The translations under genes and the position numbers were made by a program. From positions 1 through 64,000 of the forward strand of contig NZ_RWIT01000007.1 in NCBI RefSeq assembly GCF_003944715.1: 64,000 nucleotides of DNA. Direction: 5' to 3'. The first letter of the stretch is position 1. Each line of letters opens with the position of its first letter. Source of the DNA: Hymenobacter rigui (GTDB lineage Bacteria > Bacteroidota > Bacteroidia > Cytophagales > Hymenobacteraceae). Below the pieces are notes generated by a model. It did not search any database. It saw nothing but the letters and a program-made list of their open reading frames with translations, and was not told where the DNA came from. Below are positions 37,401-45,734 of the stretch, one piece after another.

Positions 37401-37749
37401 CACGCTGAATACCGGCCGCCGTAACAATTACTTCACTGAGTTCCTCGGTATTTACGGCCAACGCAACATCCAGCACGGCACTGCTGCCGATACTGATTTC
37501 CTGGATGGTGAACCCCAATTGTTTAACCACCAGCGTAGCAGCCGATGCCGGAATACTAAGGCTGTACTGTCCCTCTGCATTGGTTGCAGTACCAATCGTG
37601 GAGCCCTTCACAATCACGCTGACGCCGGGCAAGCCTTCCTTGGTCGTTGCGTCCAGCACGCGGCCAGTAATAGTTCGGGTCTGCGCCTGGCTATGCCCAA
37701 TAACAGACAAAGCCAGGAGCGGAGCCCCCAGCAGGTAATGGTGTTTCAT
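34492..37749 (-). CDS. SusC/RagA-family TonB-linked outer-membrane transporter (system 2)
   Basis: The 1085-residue transporter shows a signal peptide (LLGAPLLALSVIGHSQAQ), a regulatory-like domain (ITGRVLDATTKEGLPGVSVIVKGS), the plug (VIVTAAGIQREKRALGYAVSEI, LFIVDGIPFNND, GGAAAALYGSRGANGVIVITTK) and a long barrel ending in GVNLRVTF. The IQREKRALGYAVSEI type of plug start marks a subgroup distinct from system 1. It is first in an operon with a SusD_2-type lipoprotein and a small lipoprotein. It is divergent from system 3 across a 732-bp AT-rich spacer. Substrate unknown. Confidence 0.95.
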   Translation of the reverse strand: MKHHYLLGAPLLALSVIGHSQAQTRTITGRVLDATTKEGLPGVSVIVKGSTIGTATNAEGQYSLSIPASAATLVVKQLGFTIQEISIGSSAVLDVALAVNTEELSEVIVTAAGIQREKRALGYAVSEIKNEQVVQKSEPDVLRTLQGKIPGVNITSASGVPGSSTRITIRGNSSLQRNNQPLFIVDGIPFNNDQLNSDSPLVRGAGYSNRAADLDPNNIESMNVLKGGAAAALYGSRGANGVIVITTKTGSKKRAQKGVKVDYSSAFSLEKIANLPQYQNSYGSGSNFAYGTTNGSWGPRFGTIAPVQHPLATLPELQTAFPEYVDQTYEYKAYPNNVKDFFDTGRLFENSVTLTGTTDNATFTSVVSRADQQGMIPESNFIRNSISAGGSSQFNKLRIGGSVTYTNSNQQGPQLGANNAIGNASAFARILFQPRNIDLMGLPSTNPLTRGSVYGWLTGQADNPLWSVKNNRYTSQVDRVVSNVSLGYDINSWLSLSYVGGVNTYTEARRTTIRPGSVGAGGVGNILEDNIRNTELEQTLLLTADRNLNEDISLRAVVGHNINQRQFESTSFSGNKITVFGIDNISNTQEIFTNGADYSKRRLFGVLGDVTLGYKDWAYLNLTGRNDWSSTLPTSNRSFFYPSAGVSFVFTDAFDLKYNWLNLGKVRASISRTGNDADPYSLATRYIINPSYGNNAGSTDFPFRADGVSFLTPGASFAGTIGNPNLTPEFTTSAEVGLDLGFLKDRVALEATYYNRHTTNQISPIQIPTATGFSQYLTNFGEVSNKGVELGLTLIPVQTENFNWNSYTTFAHNLNLIEALAPGLDQLPLNAPAFAGGPQAIHFAPKDGKKYQYGLIYGSVAARDENGNLLINPKTGALVESTEFKVIGNPNPKFQMGFTNSFRWKWITLNTVVDYRYGGDLYSTTIQSLIGRGVTKDTEDRERLVLIKGVLADPANLQQPQRNSDGSTIPNNRAISVNDLYFQSAGGSIALNSPDEYSIFDATTVRLREITLGFAVPTKWVEKAKIGGLTISLSGRNLYWYSPNLPKYTNFDPETSSFSNSNAQGFEYTNAPTARRYGVNLRVTF

Positions 37750-38481
37750 GAAACAGGAAGTAGAGTTGGGACTATAGAAAGGGAATGAGAGTGACGCCTG
37801 AGTGGCTAAAGTAGTTTTTTTGCACTTAACACTGGTGTTGGTGCTATTTTATTGAGGAATTTGAATGGAAAACCAAGAAAGTATGCGATACTCGTAAGGA
37901 AGCGTTTGCATGCGAGTGGCTAGTGTGACTCGCTTAGGAAGATGGAACCAGTGCAACCCGTGGCTTCACAGCCTTATGGGTAGTGCCTTTTATGAAATGG
38001 TTTTAATCTGTGTAAAACTCACACCTAATGTAATGAGAGTCCGTTTGAGGTCCAGCTAACAGCCCGGAATCCAATGGCCTCCATCTGGTTGCGTAATTAA
38101 CTATGACAGCGGCAAAGCAGTACTCCATAAGTGTCGCTTCATTGTTGTAGCAAGCACACGAAGGGTGTTATTGATGTCCTGTATGCGTACCAAGCGCAGC
38201 CCCAAACCATAATTTCTTCGCAATCTTGCAGGCACACTGTCTGATAAGATGAACAGTAATTAATGATTTATTAAAAATAAATCAATTAATATTTGTATTA
38301 ATTTAAGTTGATAGGAATGGGAACTGATGGAGGCAGGCGTATTGTAGCTTATATTGCAATAAATGTTCAAACAGTTGATTACTTTTAGCGAAGAATGAGA
38401 GCAGTGTTTAAAATTTTTCAGTTTTAGACATCAAATCCTAACTTGGAGCTCAGTTTAACTCACCAAACCTTTTTCACTCAC
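37750..38481. other. AT-rich divergent spacer between SusCD systems 2 and 3
   Basis: This 732-bp stretch has no credible gene. It contains a TGATTTAT/ATAAATCA inverted repeat (38264-38271 with 38277-38284) in a very AT-rich patch. TACTTTTA (38380-38387, one mismatch to the -7 consensus) is preceded by TTG and could be the promoter of system 3. Its base composition is far below the window average, as often seen in front of strongly expressed or regulated surface genes. Confidence 0.5.
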
Positions 38482-41400
38482 ATGCGGAAAATTTTATTGA
38501 CGGCGGCTCTCGCCGCGCCCGTACTGTTGCAGCAGGCGGCCGCGCAGAACCGGCAAATCTCTGGGCGGGTTACCGACCGTTCGACTGGTCAAGGCCTTCC
38601 GGGAGTTACGGTACTCGTTAAGGGTACCACTATTGGTGTTTCCACCAACTCCGACGGTACCTATACCATTAGCGCACCTGCAACTGCCACCACCCTGTCG
38701 TTCACTTCAATTGGCTTTGTAGCCGTGGAGCGGACAATTGGTGATGCTTCCACTATTGACATTGGGCTGGCTACTGACTCCAAGCAACTGGGCGAGGTAA
38801 TTGTAACGGCTCAGAACGTAGAGCGTACCCGTAACTCGCTGCCTTATTCGGCTACGCAGGTTGAGGGTGACAACATCACCAAAGCTCGTAACCCCAACTT
38901 CATCAACGGCCTGTCCGGTAAAGTAGCTGGTGTTCAGATCCGTCAGAGCAATACGCTCGGTGGTTCTACCAACGTCCTGATCCGGGGCACCAAGTCGCTG
39001 TTCGGTAACAACCAGCCCCTGTTCGTAGTGGACGGTGTTCCAATCAGCAACGCCAACACCAACTCTACTAGCCAGCAGACGGGTGGTGGTGGCTACGACT
39101 ACGGTAACGCTGCCGCTGACATCAACCCCGACGACATTGCTTCAACGACTATCCTGAAAGGTGCTGCCGCAACGGCCCTGTATGGTGAGCGTGCTGCCAA
39201 CGGTGTAATCCTGATTACCACCAAGAAAGGCCGCAAAGGTCTGGGCGTAACCATCAACCTGGGTGCTACAGCCGGCCGGATTGACAAGAAAACCTTTATC
39301 AAGTATCAGGACCAGTACGGTGCCGGTTACGGCCGTTACTACGAAGATGCTTCGGGCTTCTTCCTGTCGCGCGACATCAACGGCGACGGTGTTGATGATC
39401 TGGTGACGCCTCTGTCGGAAGATGCCTCGTACGGTGGCAAATTTGACCCGAGCCTGATGGTGTATCAGTGGGATTCATTTGATCCTACTTCACCCAACTA
39501 CAAGAAGGCTACACCTTGGCAGGCTGCCAAAAATGGCCCGGAAGCTTTCTTCAAGACGGCTTTCACCCTCAACAACAGCGTTTCCATCGACGGTGGCAAC
39601 GACAATGGCTACTTCAAGCTGGGCTACAACAACATCCGCGACAAGGGTGTGCTGGAGAACTCCGAAGTAAACAAGAACATTGTCAACTTCGCCGGCTCGC
39701 TGAACCTGACGCCCAAGCTGACCACGACGGCTGCTATCAACTACACGCGTGTTGATGGCAAAGGCCGTTATGGCACGGGTTATGGTGATGGCAACGTACT
39801 GACCAACTTCCGTCAGTGGTGGCAGACCAACGTAGATCTGAAGGAGCAGAAAGCCGCTTTCGAGCGTACCGGCCGCAATGCTACCTGGAACTACTCTGAC
39901 CCCAGCGACCTGTCGCCCATCTACTGGAACAACCCCTACTGGGTACGTTACAAAAACTACGAAACCGACCAGCGTAACCGCTTCTTCGGTAACGTAGCCG
40001 CCACGTATAAAGTAACTGACTGGTTTAACATCCTGGGTCGTGTAACCGCTGACTCCTACGATGAAATTCAGGAGGAGCGCAATGCCGTTGGTAGCGTAGG
40101 TCTGTCGAGCTACAACCGCTTCAACCGTACCTCGCGCGAGTACAACTACGACCTGATTGGTAACTTCTCGAAAAACGTTACCGATAACTTCAGCCTCAAA
40201 GGCTTGATCGGTGCTAACCTGCGTCGTCAGTATGTAAGCTCCATCTTTGCTGCCACCAACGGTGGTCTGGTGGTGCCGGATCTGTACTCGTTGTCTAACT
40301 CGGCCAGCGACCCGCTGCCCCCGACTGAAAACGAAACCAAAATTGGGGTAGATGGCATTTTTGCCAGCGCTACGCTTGGTTTCCGCGAAATGATCTTCCT
40401 GGATCTGACCGCCCGTCGTGACAAGTCGACTACGCTGCCCAGCAAGAACAACACCTTCGTGTATCCTTCGGTGGCTGCCGGCTTCGTATTCTCGGAGTTG
40501 ATGAAGGACGTGTCGTGGCTGTCTTACGGTAAGATCCGTGCCAACTACGCCGAAGTAGGTCAGGGTGCATCTGCACTTGCCGTAAACGACATCTACACGA
40601 AGATTTCGACCTTTAATGGCAACCCGCTGTTCTCGGTGCCGGGTGTGAAGAACAACCCCGACCTGAAACCGGAGCGGACGAAGAGCGCTGAGGGTGGTCT
40701 GGAAATGAACTTCCTCTCCAACCGCGTAGGCTTCGACTTCACGGTGTATCAGCAGAACACGGTTAACCAGATCATTCCGGTTACCCTGTCGACGGCCACG
40801 GGCTACAGCTCGCGCTACGTAAACTCGGGTGAGGTGCGTAACCGCGGTATCGAATTGACAGCCTTCGTAACGCCGGTTAAAACGGCTGACTTCTCGTGGA
40901 CGCTGAATGCCAACTGGACGCGTAACCGCAACGAAGTTCTGTCGCTGTACCAGGATGTGAAAAACATTGTACTGGCTACGTACCAGGGCGGTGTTAGCTC
41001 CAACGCTACTGTAGGTGAGCCCTTCGGCTCCATCCGTGGCTCAAACTACGTGTACAAAGACGGTCAGAAAGTAGTTAGCTCGACTACTGGCTACTACCAG
41101 CAGTCGGCTACCTCTAACGAGGTAATCGGTAACCCCAACCCTGACTGGACCGGCGGTGTTTCGAACACCCTGAACTACAAAGGGCTGGCTCTGTACTTCC
41201 TGGTTGACGTTCGTCACGGTGGTGATGTGTTCTCGCTGGACCGCTACTACGGCCTGGCTACCGGTATGACCCCGGAAACGGCTGGTCTGAACGACCTGGG
41301 CAACCCTTCGCGTAACACAATTGCCAACGGCGGTGGTGTTATCCTGCCCGGTGTGCTGGCTGATGGTACGCCAAACACGAAGCGCGTAAGCAACACGAAC

Positions 41401-41700
41401 TACGGTCTGTATGGCTACCTGCGTAACCCTGCTGCTGGTTTCGTGTACGATGCCAGCTTCGTGAAGCTGCGCGAAGTGTCGCTGACGTATTCGCTGCCGA
41501 CCTCTATTACCTCGAAATTCGGTGCTGTGAAAGGCATTGACTTCTCGGTAGTAGGTCGTAACCTCTGGATTATCTCCAAGAATCTGCCGGATGCTGACCC
41601 AGAAGATGCTTTGAGCTCAGGTAACCTGGGTCAGGGTTATTCTTCGGGATCTTTCCCTGCTGTTCGCACGTTTGGTGGTAACATCCGCTTAAGCTTCTAA
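38482..41700 (+). CDS. SusC/RagA-family TonB-linked outer-membrane transporter (system 3)
   Basis: The 1072-residue protein has a signal peptide (MRKILLTAALAAPVLLQQAAAQ), a regulatory-like domain (ISGRVTDRSTGQGLPGVTVLVKGT), the plug (VIVTAQNVERTRNSLPYSATQV, LFVVDGVPIS, TALYGERAANGVILITTKKG) and a barrel ending in GGNIRLSF. ATG 38482 is chosen over the TTG at 38443 because the signal peptide starts there. Codon choice differs from nearly all neighbours: GGT, CGT, GCT and AAC are favoured over GC-ending codons, suggesting very high expression. Partner susD follows after 12 bp. Confidence 0.95.
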   Translation: MRKILLTAALAAPVLLQQAAAQNRQISGRVTDRSTGQGLPGVTVLVKGTTIGVSTNSDGTYTISAPATATTLSFTSIGFVAVERTIGDASTIDIGLATDSKQLGEVIVTAQNVERTRNSLPYSATQVEGDNITKARNPNFINGLSGKVAGVQIRQSNTLGGSTNVLIRGTKSLFGNNQPLFVVDGVPISNANTNSTSQQTGGGGYDYGNAAADINPDDIASTTILKGAAATALYGERAANGVILITTKKGRKGLGVTINLGATAGRIDKKTFIKYQDQYGAGYGRYYEDASGFFLSRDINGDGVDDLVTPLSEDASYGGKFDPSLMVYQWDSFDPTSPNYKKATPWQAAKNGPEAFFKTAFTLNNSVSIDGGNDNGYFKLGYNNIRDKGVLENSEVNKNIVNFAGSLNLTPKLTTTAAINYTRVDGKGRYGTGYGDGNVLTNFRQWWQTNVDLKEQKAAFERTGRNATWNYSDPSDLSPIYWNNPYWVRYKNYETDQRNRFFGNVAATYKVTDWFNILGRVTADSYDEIQEERNAVGSVGLSSYNRFNRTSREYNYDLIGNFSKNVTDNFSLKGLIGANLRRQYVSSIFAATNGGLVVPDLYSLSNSASDPLPPTENETKIGVDGIFASATLGFREMIFLDLTARRDKSTTLPSKNNTFVYPSVAAGFVFSELMKDVSWLSYGKIRANYAEVGQGASALAVNDIYTKISTFNGNPLFSVPGVKNNPDLKPERTKSAEGGLEMNFLSNRVGFDFTVYQQNTVNQIIPVTLSTATGYSSRYVNSGEVRNRGIELTAFVTPVKTADFSWTLNANWTRNRNEVLSLYQDVKNIVLATYQGGVSSNATVGEPFGSIRGSNYVYKDGQKVVSSTTGYYQQSATSNEVIGNPNPDWTGGVSNTLNYKGLALYFLVDVRHGGDVFSLDRYYGLATGMTPETAGLNDLGNPSRNTIANGGGVILPGVLADGTPNTKRVSNTNYGLYGYLRNPAAGFVYDASFVKLREVSLTYSLPTSITSKFGAVKGIDFSVVGRNLWIISKNLPDADPEDALSSGNLGQGYSSGSFPAVRTFGGNIRLSF

Positions 41701-41712
41701 GGAAATCTACAA

Positions 41713-43137
41713 ATGAAAAAATCACTTCTCTTCATCCTGCCGGCGCTGGTACTTGCTACTTCCTGCGTTGACACTCTGGATGACTATAACATTGATCCTA
41801 AGCGTCCGAGCACCGTACCCGCTACTTCGCTGGTTTCGAATGCTGAACTCAGCCTGACGCGTACCCTGGTTAGCCCCAGCGTTAACCTGAACCCTTTCCG
41901 TCTGTACGTTCAGCATTGGGCTGAAACCACGTACTACGATGAAAGCATCTATGACATCAAAACCCGCAACATCAATGGTGGTTTCTGGACCGCTATGTAT
42001 CGTGATGTACTGCGTGATTTGAAAGAGGCAAAAAGCATTATCAATGCAGATGCTACCCTGGACCCCGCTGTAAAAGCTAACCAGTTGGCTTCCATTGAGG
42101 TACTGGAGGTATACGCCTGGACCACGCTGGTTGATGCTTTCGGTAACGTTCCGTATTCGCAGGCTCTAGATTTCAACAATCCTCAGCCGACATACGACGA
42201 TGCCAAAACCATCTACACGGATCTGTTCACGCGTCTGAATTCGGCCATTGGCAAGTTTGACCCCACGGCTGAAGGTCTGGGCAGTGCTGATCTGATTTAT
42301 GGTGGTGACGTAGCTGAGTTTGCCAAGTTTGCTAACTCGCTGAAGCTGCGTATGGCGCTGACCATCTCTGACGATGACGCAGCAACTGCCAAAACGCAGG
42401 CGGAGGCTACCAAAGGCAAAACCATTGCTTCGAACAGCGAAAACGCTGATCTGACTTTTGGGAACTCAAACCCGAACACAAACCCACTGTTTGAGCAATT
42501 GGTGCAAAGCGGGCGTAACGACTTTGTTGCTGCCAACACCTTCGTTACGGTTCTCAATAACCTGAGCGACCCGCGTGCTACTCAGTTCTTCAAGCTGAAG
42601 AACGGCGCAATCCGTGGTGGTGTATATGGTGCCAGCAACAACTACGCTTCGTTCTCGGCTCCTGGTGTTAACCAGGAAGATCCCACGCACCCTGGTGTGC
42701 TGCTGTCTTATGCTCAGGTAGAATTCCTGCTGGCTGAGGCTGTAGAACGTGGCTTCAATGTGGGTGGCACGGCTAAGTCGCACTATGACGCTGCAGTAAC
42801 AGCTTCTATCCAGCAGTGGGGTGGCTCGGCTGCCGATGCCGCTACTTACCTGGCTAAGCCTGCCGTGAACTACACAACGGCTACGGGTAACTACAAGCAG
42901 AAAATCGGTACTCAGGCGTGGATTGCTCTCTACGACCAGCCAGTTGATGGCTTCCGCGAGTACCGTCGTCTGGACTACCCGGCTCTGGTGAAACCTGCTC
43001 AGGCGCTGTCGAACATCCCGCGTCGTTTCTTCTACCCCGTAGTAGAGCAGAACCTGAACACTGCTAACAACAGTGCCGCTGCTACTGCCATCGGCGGTGA
43101 CAACGTGGACACGAAGATCTTCTGGGACAAATTCTAA
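41713..43137 (+). CDS. SusD-like lipoprotein (SusD_2 type, system 3)
   Basis: The 474-residue lipoprotein starts MKKSLLFILPALVLATSC, with the lipid Cys at residue 18, then VDTLDDYNIDPKRPSTVP, the SusD_2-type start. Other family segments are EVLEVYAWTTLVDAFGNVPYSQAL and PTYDDAKTIYTDLF; the late RRLDYPAL and NIPRRFFYP segments are also typical. It uses the same T-ending codons as its SusC partner. A strong terminator follows, so system 3 is a two-gene unit. No enzymes are attached. Confidence 0.94.
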   Translation: MKKSLLFILPALVLATSCVDTLDDYNIDPKRPSTVPATSLVSNAELSLTRTLVSPSVNLNPFRLYVQHWAETTYYDESIYDIKTRNINGGFWTAMYRDVLRDLKEAKSIINADATLDPAVKANQLASIEVLEVYAWTTLVDAFGNVPYSQALDFNNPQPTYDDAKTIYTDLFTRLNSAIGKFDPTAEGLGSADLIYGGDVAEFAKFANSLKLRMALTISDDDAATAKTQAEATKGKTIASNSENADLTFGNSNPNTNPLFEQLVQSGRNDFVAANTFVTVLNNLSDPRATQFFKLKNGAIRGGVYGASNNYASFSAPGVNQEDPTHPGVLLSYAQVEFLLAEAVERGFNVGGTAKSHYDAAVTASIQQWGGSAADAATYLAKPAVNYTTATGNYKQKIGTQAWIALYDQPVDGFREYRRLDYPALVKPAQALSNIPRRFFYPVVEQNLNTANNSAAATAIGGDNVDTKIFWDKF

Positions 43138-43155
43138 TTCGTTCCGGAACGAAAA

Positions 43156-43186
43156 GAAAAGGGCCGCCAATTTGGCGGCCCTTTTT
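43156..43186. terminator. intrinsic terminator after SusCD system 3
   Basis: Stem AAAAGGGCCGCCAA (43157-43170) with TTGGCGGCCCTTTT (43172-43185), followed by a T run. It lies between convergent susD and prfB and may serve both. Confidence 0.88.
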
Positions 43187-43251
43187 ATTTTTCAGGAGTT
43201 TTAGATGCTTTGCAAGCAGAGGATCTGAAAAAACACTCTTGGACAGCGTCC

Positions 43252-44329
43252 TCATTTCTGCATCAGGAAACCCTTTATATACTCTTCCAGGTCGCCGTCC
43301 AGTACATTCTGCACATCAGAGCGCTCAATGCCGGTACGGAGGTCTTTGACGAGTTTGTAGGGATGCAACACGTAGTTGCGGATCTGGGAGCCAAAGTCGA
43401 TCCGCTTTTTGCCGGCTTCGACGACGGCGCGGGCCTCATTGCGCTTATCCAGCTCCAACTGGTACAGGCGAGACTTGAGCATACGAAGCGCGTGCTCCTT
43501 ATTCATAAGCTGGCTGCGCTCAATCTGACACTCGATAACGATGCCGGATGGCGCGTGCTTCAGCCGAACAGCCGTTTCGACCTTGTTGACGTTCTGCCCA
43601 CCAGCTCCACCGGCCCGATACGTGTCCCAGGTGATGTCGCCGGGATTGATCTGAATGTCAATAGTGTCATCGACGACCGGATAAGCGAAGATGGACGCGA
43701 ATGACGTGTGACGCCGGCCGCTGCTGTCGAAGGGGGAGATGCGCACGAGGCGGTGTACACCGATTTCGCTTTTCAGGTAGCCATAGGCAAACGGGCCGTC
43801 AATTTCCAGGGAGGCCGATTTGATGCCGGCCCCTTCGCCGGGCTGGTAGCTAACCTGCCGGACCGTGAATCCCTGCTTCTCACCCCACATGATGTACATG
43901 CGCATGAGCATTTCGGCCCAGTCCTGGCTTTCTGTTCCTCCAGCACCGGGATTAATCTCCAGAATAGCCGAGAGCTGGTCTTCCTCATCGGATAGCATAC
44001 GCTTGAACTCCAGCCGCTCCACGGCTTGTTCGGCGGCAGCAAACTCGCGTTGCATTTCGTCCTCGGCTACGTCACCTTCCCGATAGAAATCGTAGAGGAC
44101 TTCAATGTCGCCGAGGCTTTTCTCAACGGCTTCGTAGTCATCCGTCCAGACTTTTACAGCCTTGATTTCCTTCATGACGGCCTCAGCTTTCTTGGAGTCA
44201 TCCCAGAAACCGGGGGTAGTGGTCTGTTGCTCAGTTGCGACTACCTGCGCTTTGCGGGCATCGTAGTCAAAGATACCTCCTCAGGGCCTCAGCGCGGCCC
44301 TTCAACTCCTTCACCTGATCTTGGGTCAT
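43252..44329 (-). CDS. prfB: peptide chain release factor 2, expressed by programmed +1 frameshift
   Basis: Translation starts at ATG 44329 ([20 protein letters not shown]) and meets an in-frame TGA at 44269-44267. The rest of RF2 is in the +1 frame (44268 to 43252). The junction reads AGGAGG-TAT-CTT-TGA-C: the slippery CUU-UGA-C with a Shine-Dalgarno-like sequence 3 nt before CUU, as in E. coli. Skipping one base gives about 358 residues. RF2 features are present: GGQ in [16 protein letters not shown] and the tripeptide anticodon region as a SPF segment ([13 protein letters not shown]). RF2 frees peptides at UGA and UAA; low RF2 favours the shift. Confidence 0.95.
44266..44281 (-). promoter_or_regulatory. 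programmed +1 frameshift site of prfB
   Basis: On the minus strand the site reads AGGAGGTATCTTTGAC: an SD-like hexamer, 3-nt spacer, slippery CTT, stop TGA and C as the next base. Each element matches the classical prfB signal. Confidence 0.93.
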
Positions 44330-44430
44330 GGAATAAATGTGTGAATGAAAAAATGACTTCTCAGTACTATGGTCAGAAACCGGAAGCAGGCCTAAAGGTC
44401 GGGATAAATTACCCGGCCGCCGAAAACAGT

Positions 44431-44463
44431 TGCGGAGCGCACCCCGGTTGGGTACGCTCCGCA
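44431..44463 (-). terminator. hairpin after ilvE, possible terminator
   Basis: Arms 44431-44444 and 44450-44463 match at 13 of 14 positions with a 5-nt loop. On the minus strand it follows the ilvE stop (44489) and precedes a weak TTTT, then the prfB leader. It may be a terminator or attenuator. Confidence 0.5.
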
Positions 44464-44488
44464 CTATCGAGGCAAATGAACGTTTGTG

Positions 44489-45553
44489 CTACACACGCAC
44501 CATCCAGCCGTGCGTATCAGTAGCCTCGCCACTCCGGATGGCCGCCAGTGCCGCTGATACACGGTTGGAGAAAGAGTCGGCGGGTACGGCAGGCAGCTCG
44601 TGGTCCTGGCCCTGATAGCCGATAACGGCAATGGGGGCAATGGTGGCAGCCGTGCCTACTCCGAAAGCTTCCTGCAGCGTGCCGTTTGCATGAGCATCGA
44701 GGATTTCCAGAGCGGATACTTTACGTTCTTCCACTGGCATGCCCCAGTCGCGGGCCAATTGTAGCACACTGCGGCGCGTGATACCATCGAGAATAGAAGT
44801 GCTGAGGGCGGGCGTAATGATGCGGCCATCAATGACAAACATGGCGTTCATGGTGCCCGATTCCTCCACGTATTTATGCTCGGAGGCATCCGTCCAGATG
44901 AGCTGGTTGTAGCCTTCCTGCTGGGCCAGTTTAGTGGGGTACATGGCCGCGCCGTAGTTACCGGCATTCTTGGCAAAGCCAGCACCACCTTCGGCCGAGC
45001 GTACATACTTCTCTTCGAAGCGCACCCGCAGCGGCTTGTTATAATACAGGCCAACCGGGCAGGTAATAATCATGAAGCGGTACGAATCGGAAGGGCGGAC
45101 GCCCAGCATGCCATCGGTAGCAAACATGAACGGGCGGATATACAGGGCGCTGCCGGCAAAGCTGGGCACCCACTCAGCGTCTAATTGAATCAACTGACGC
45201 AGACCCTGCATAAAAATTTCCTCCGGAATGCTGGGCATGCACATGCGCTCAGCGGAAGCATTCAGGCGGTGCAGGTTATCGGTGGGCCGGAAAATGTAGA
45301 TGTCGCCTTCCTGATTTTTGTAGGCCTTCATTCCCTCAAAAATGGCCTGGCCGTAGTGCAGAGCCGAATTGGCGGGGCTGACAGACATGTCGCCGTAGGG
45401 TACGATGTGCGGCTCCTGCCACTCGCCTTCGTGGTAATCAACCACCAGCATGTGGTCGGAAAAGGTTTTGCCGAATTCCAGGTTGTCGAAATCCACTTCG
45501 GGCAGACGCGAGGCGGCGGTGCGTTTAGTGGACATAGTCAGCGTGTCAATCAT
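44489..45553 (-). CDS. ilvE: branched-chain amino acid aminotransferase
   Basis: The 354-residue enzyme is a class IV PLP aminotransferase of the larger BCAT subgroup. The PLP lysine is in FAKNAGNYGAAMY near residue 193. Other family segments are ALHYGQAIFEGMKAY, LYIRPFMFAT and EESGTMNAMFVI. It catalyses the last step of leucine, isoleucine and valine synthesis and the first of their breakdown. ATG 45553 gives MIDTLTMST; ATG 45535 is a possible later start. It lies in a minus-strand run after the cobalamin adenosyltransferase with a 181-bp gap that includes a short tandem repeat. Confidence 0.95.
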   Translation of the reverse strand: MIDTLTMSTKRTAASRLPEVDFDNLEFGKTFSDHMLVVDYHEGEWQEPHIVPYGDMSVSPANSALHYGQAIFEGMKAYKNQEGDIYIFRPTDNLHRLNASAERMCMPSIPEEIFMQGLRQLIQLDAEWVPSFAGSALYIRPFMFATDGMLGVRPSDSYRFMIITCPVGLYYNKPLRVRFEEKYVRSAEGGAGFAKNAGNYGAAMYPTKLAQQEGYNQLIWTDASEHKYVEESGTMNAMFVIDGRIITPALSTSILDGITRRSVLQLARDWGMPVEERKVSALEILDAHANGTLQEAFGVGTAATIAPIAVIGYQGQDHELPAVPADSFSNRVSAALAAIRSGEATDTHGWMVRV

Positions 45554-45655
45554 GAGGAGTGGGGTGGGAAATAAGGGTGAAAGCACGCCTACAACGCCGC
45601 CGCTGCAAGCACAGCAGAGTCCGTTGGAGGGGTGCCGGGTGGGTGGGGGAAATCG

Positions 45656-45680
45656 GGAACGGAACGGAACGGAACGGAAA
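45656..45680. repeat. GGAAC pentanucleotide tandem repeat
   Basis: Four perfect GGAAC units (45656-45675) are followed by GGAAA. They sit 103 bp upstream of the ilvE start. A change in copy number would move any upstream promoter element by 5 bp steps. Confidence 0.8.
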
Positions 45681-45734
45681 GTAAAGGTGCGGAATTTCTT
45701 CCGAACACTTGTTAGTCTGGCTTAGTGCCGGATA

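Noticed and set aside
38264-38284. Short AT palindrome as an operator for SusCD systems 2 and 3
   Set aside because: 8-bp AT-only arms are likely by chance in such an AT-rich patch; no regulator is nearby.
43252-44269. prfB pseudogene with an in-frame stop
   Set aside because: The stop lies in the exact programmed frameshift context, so the gene is intact.
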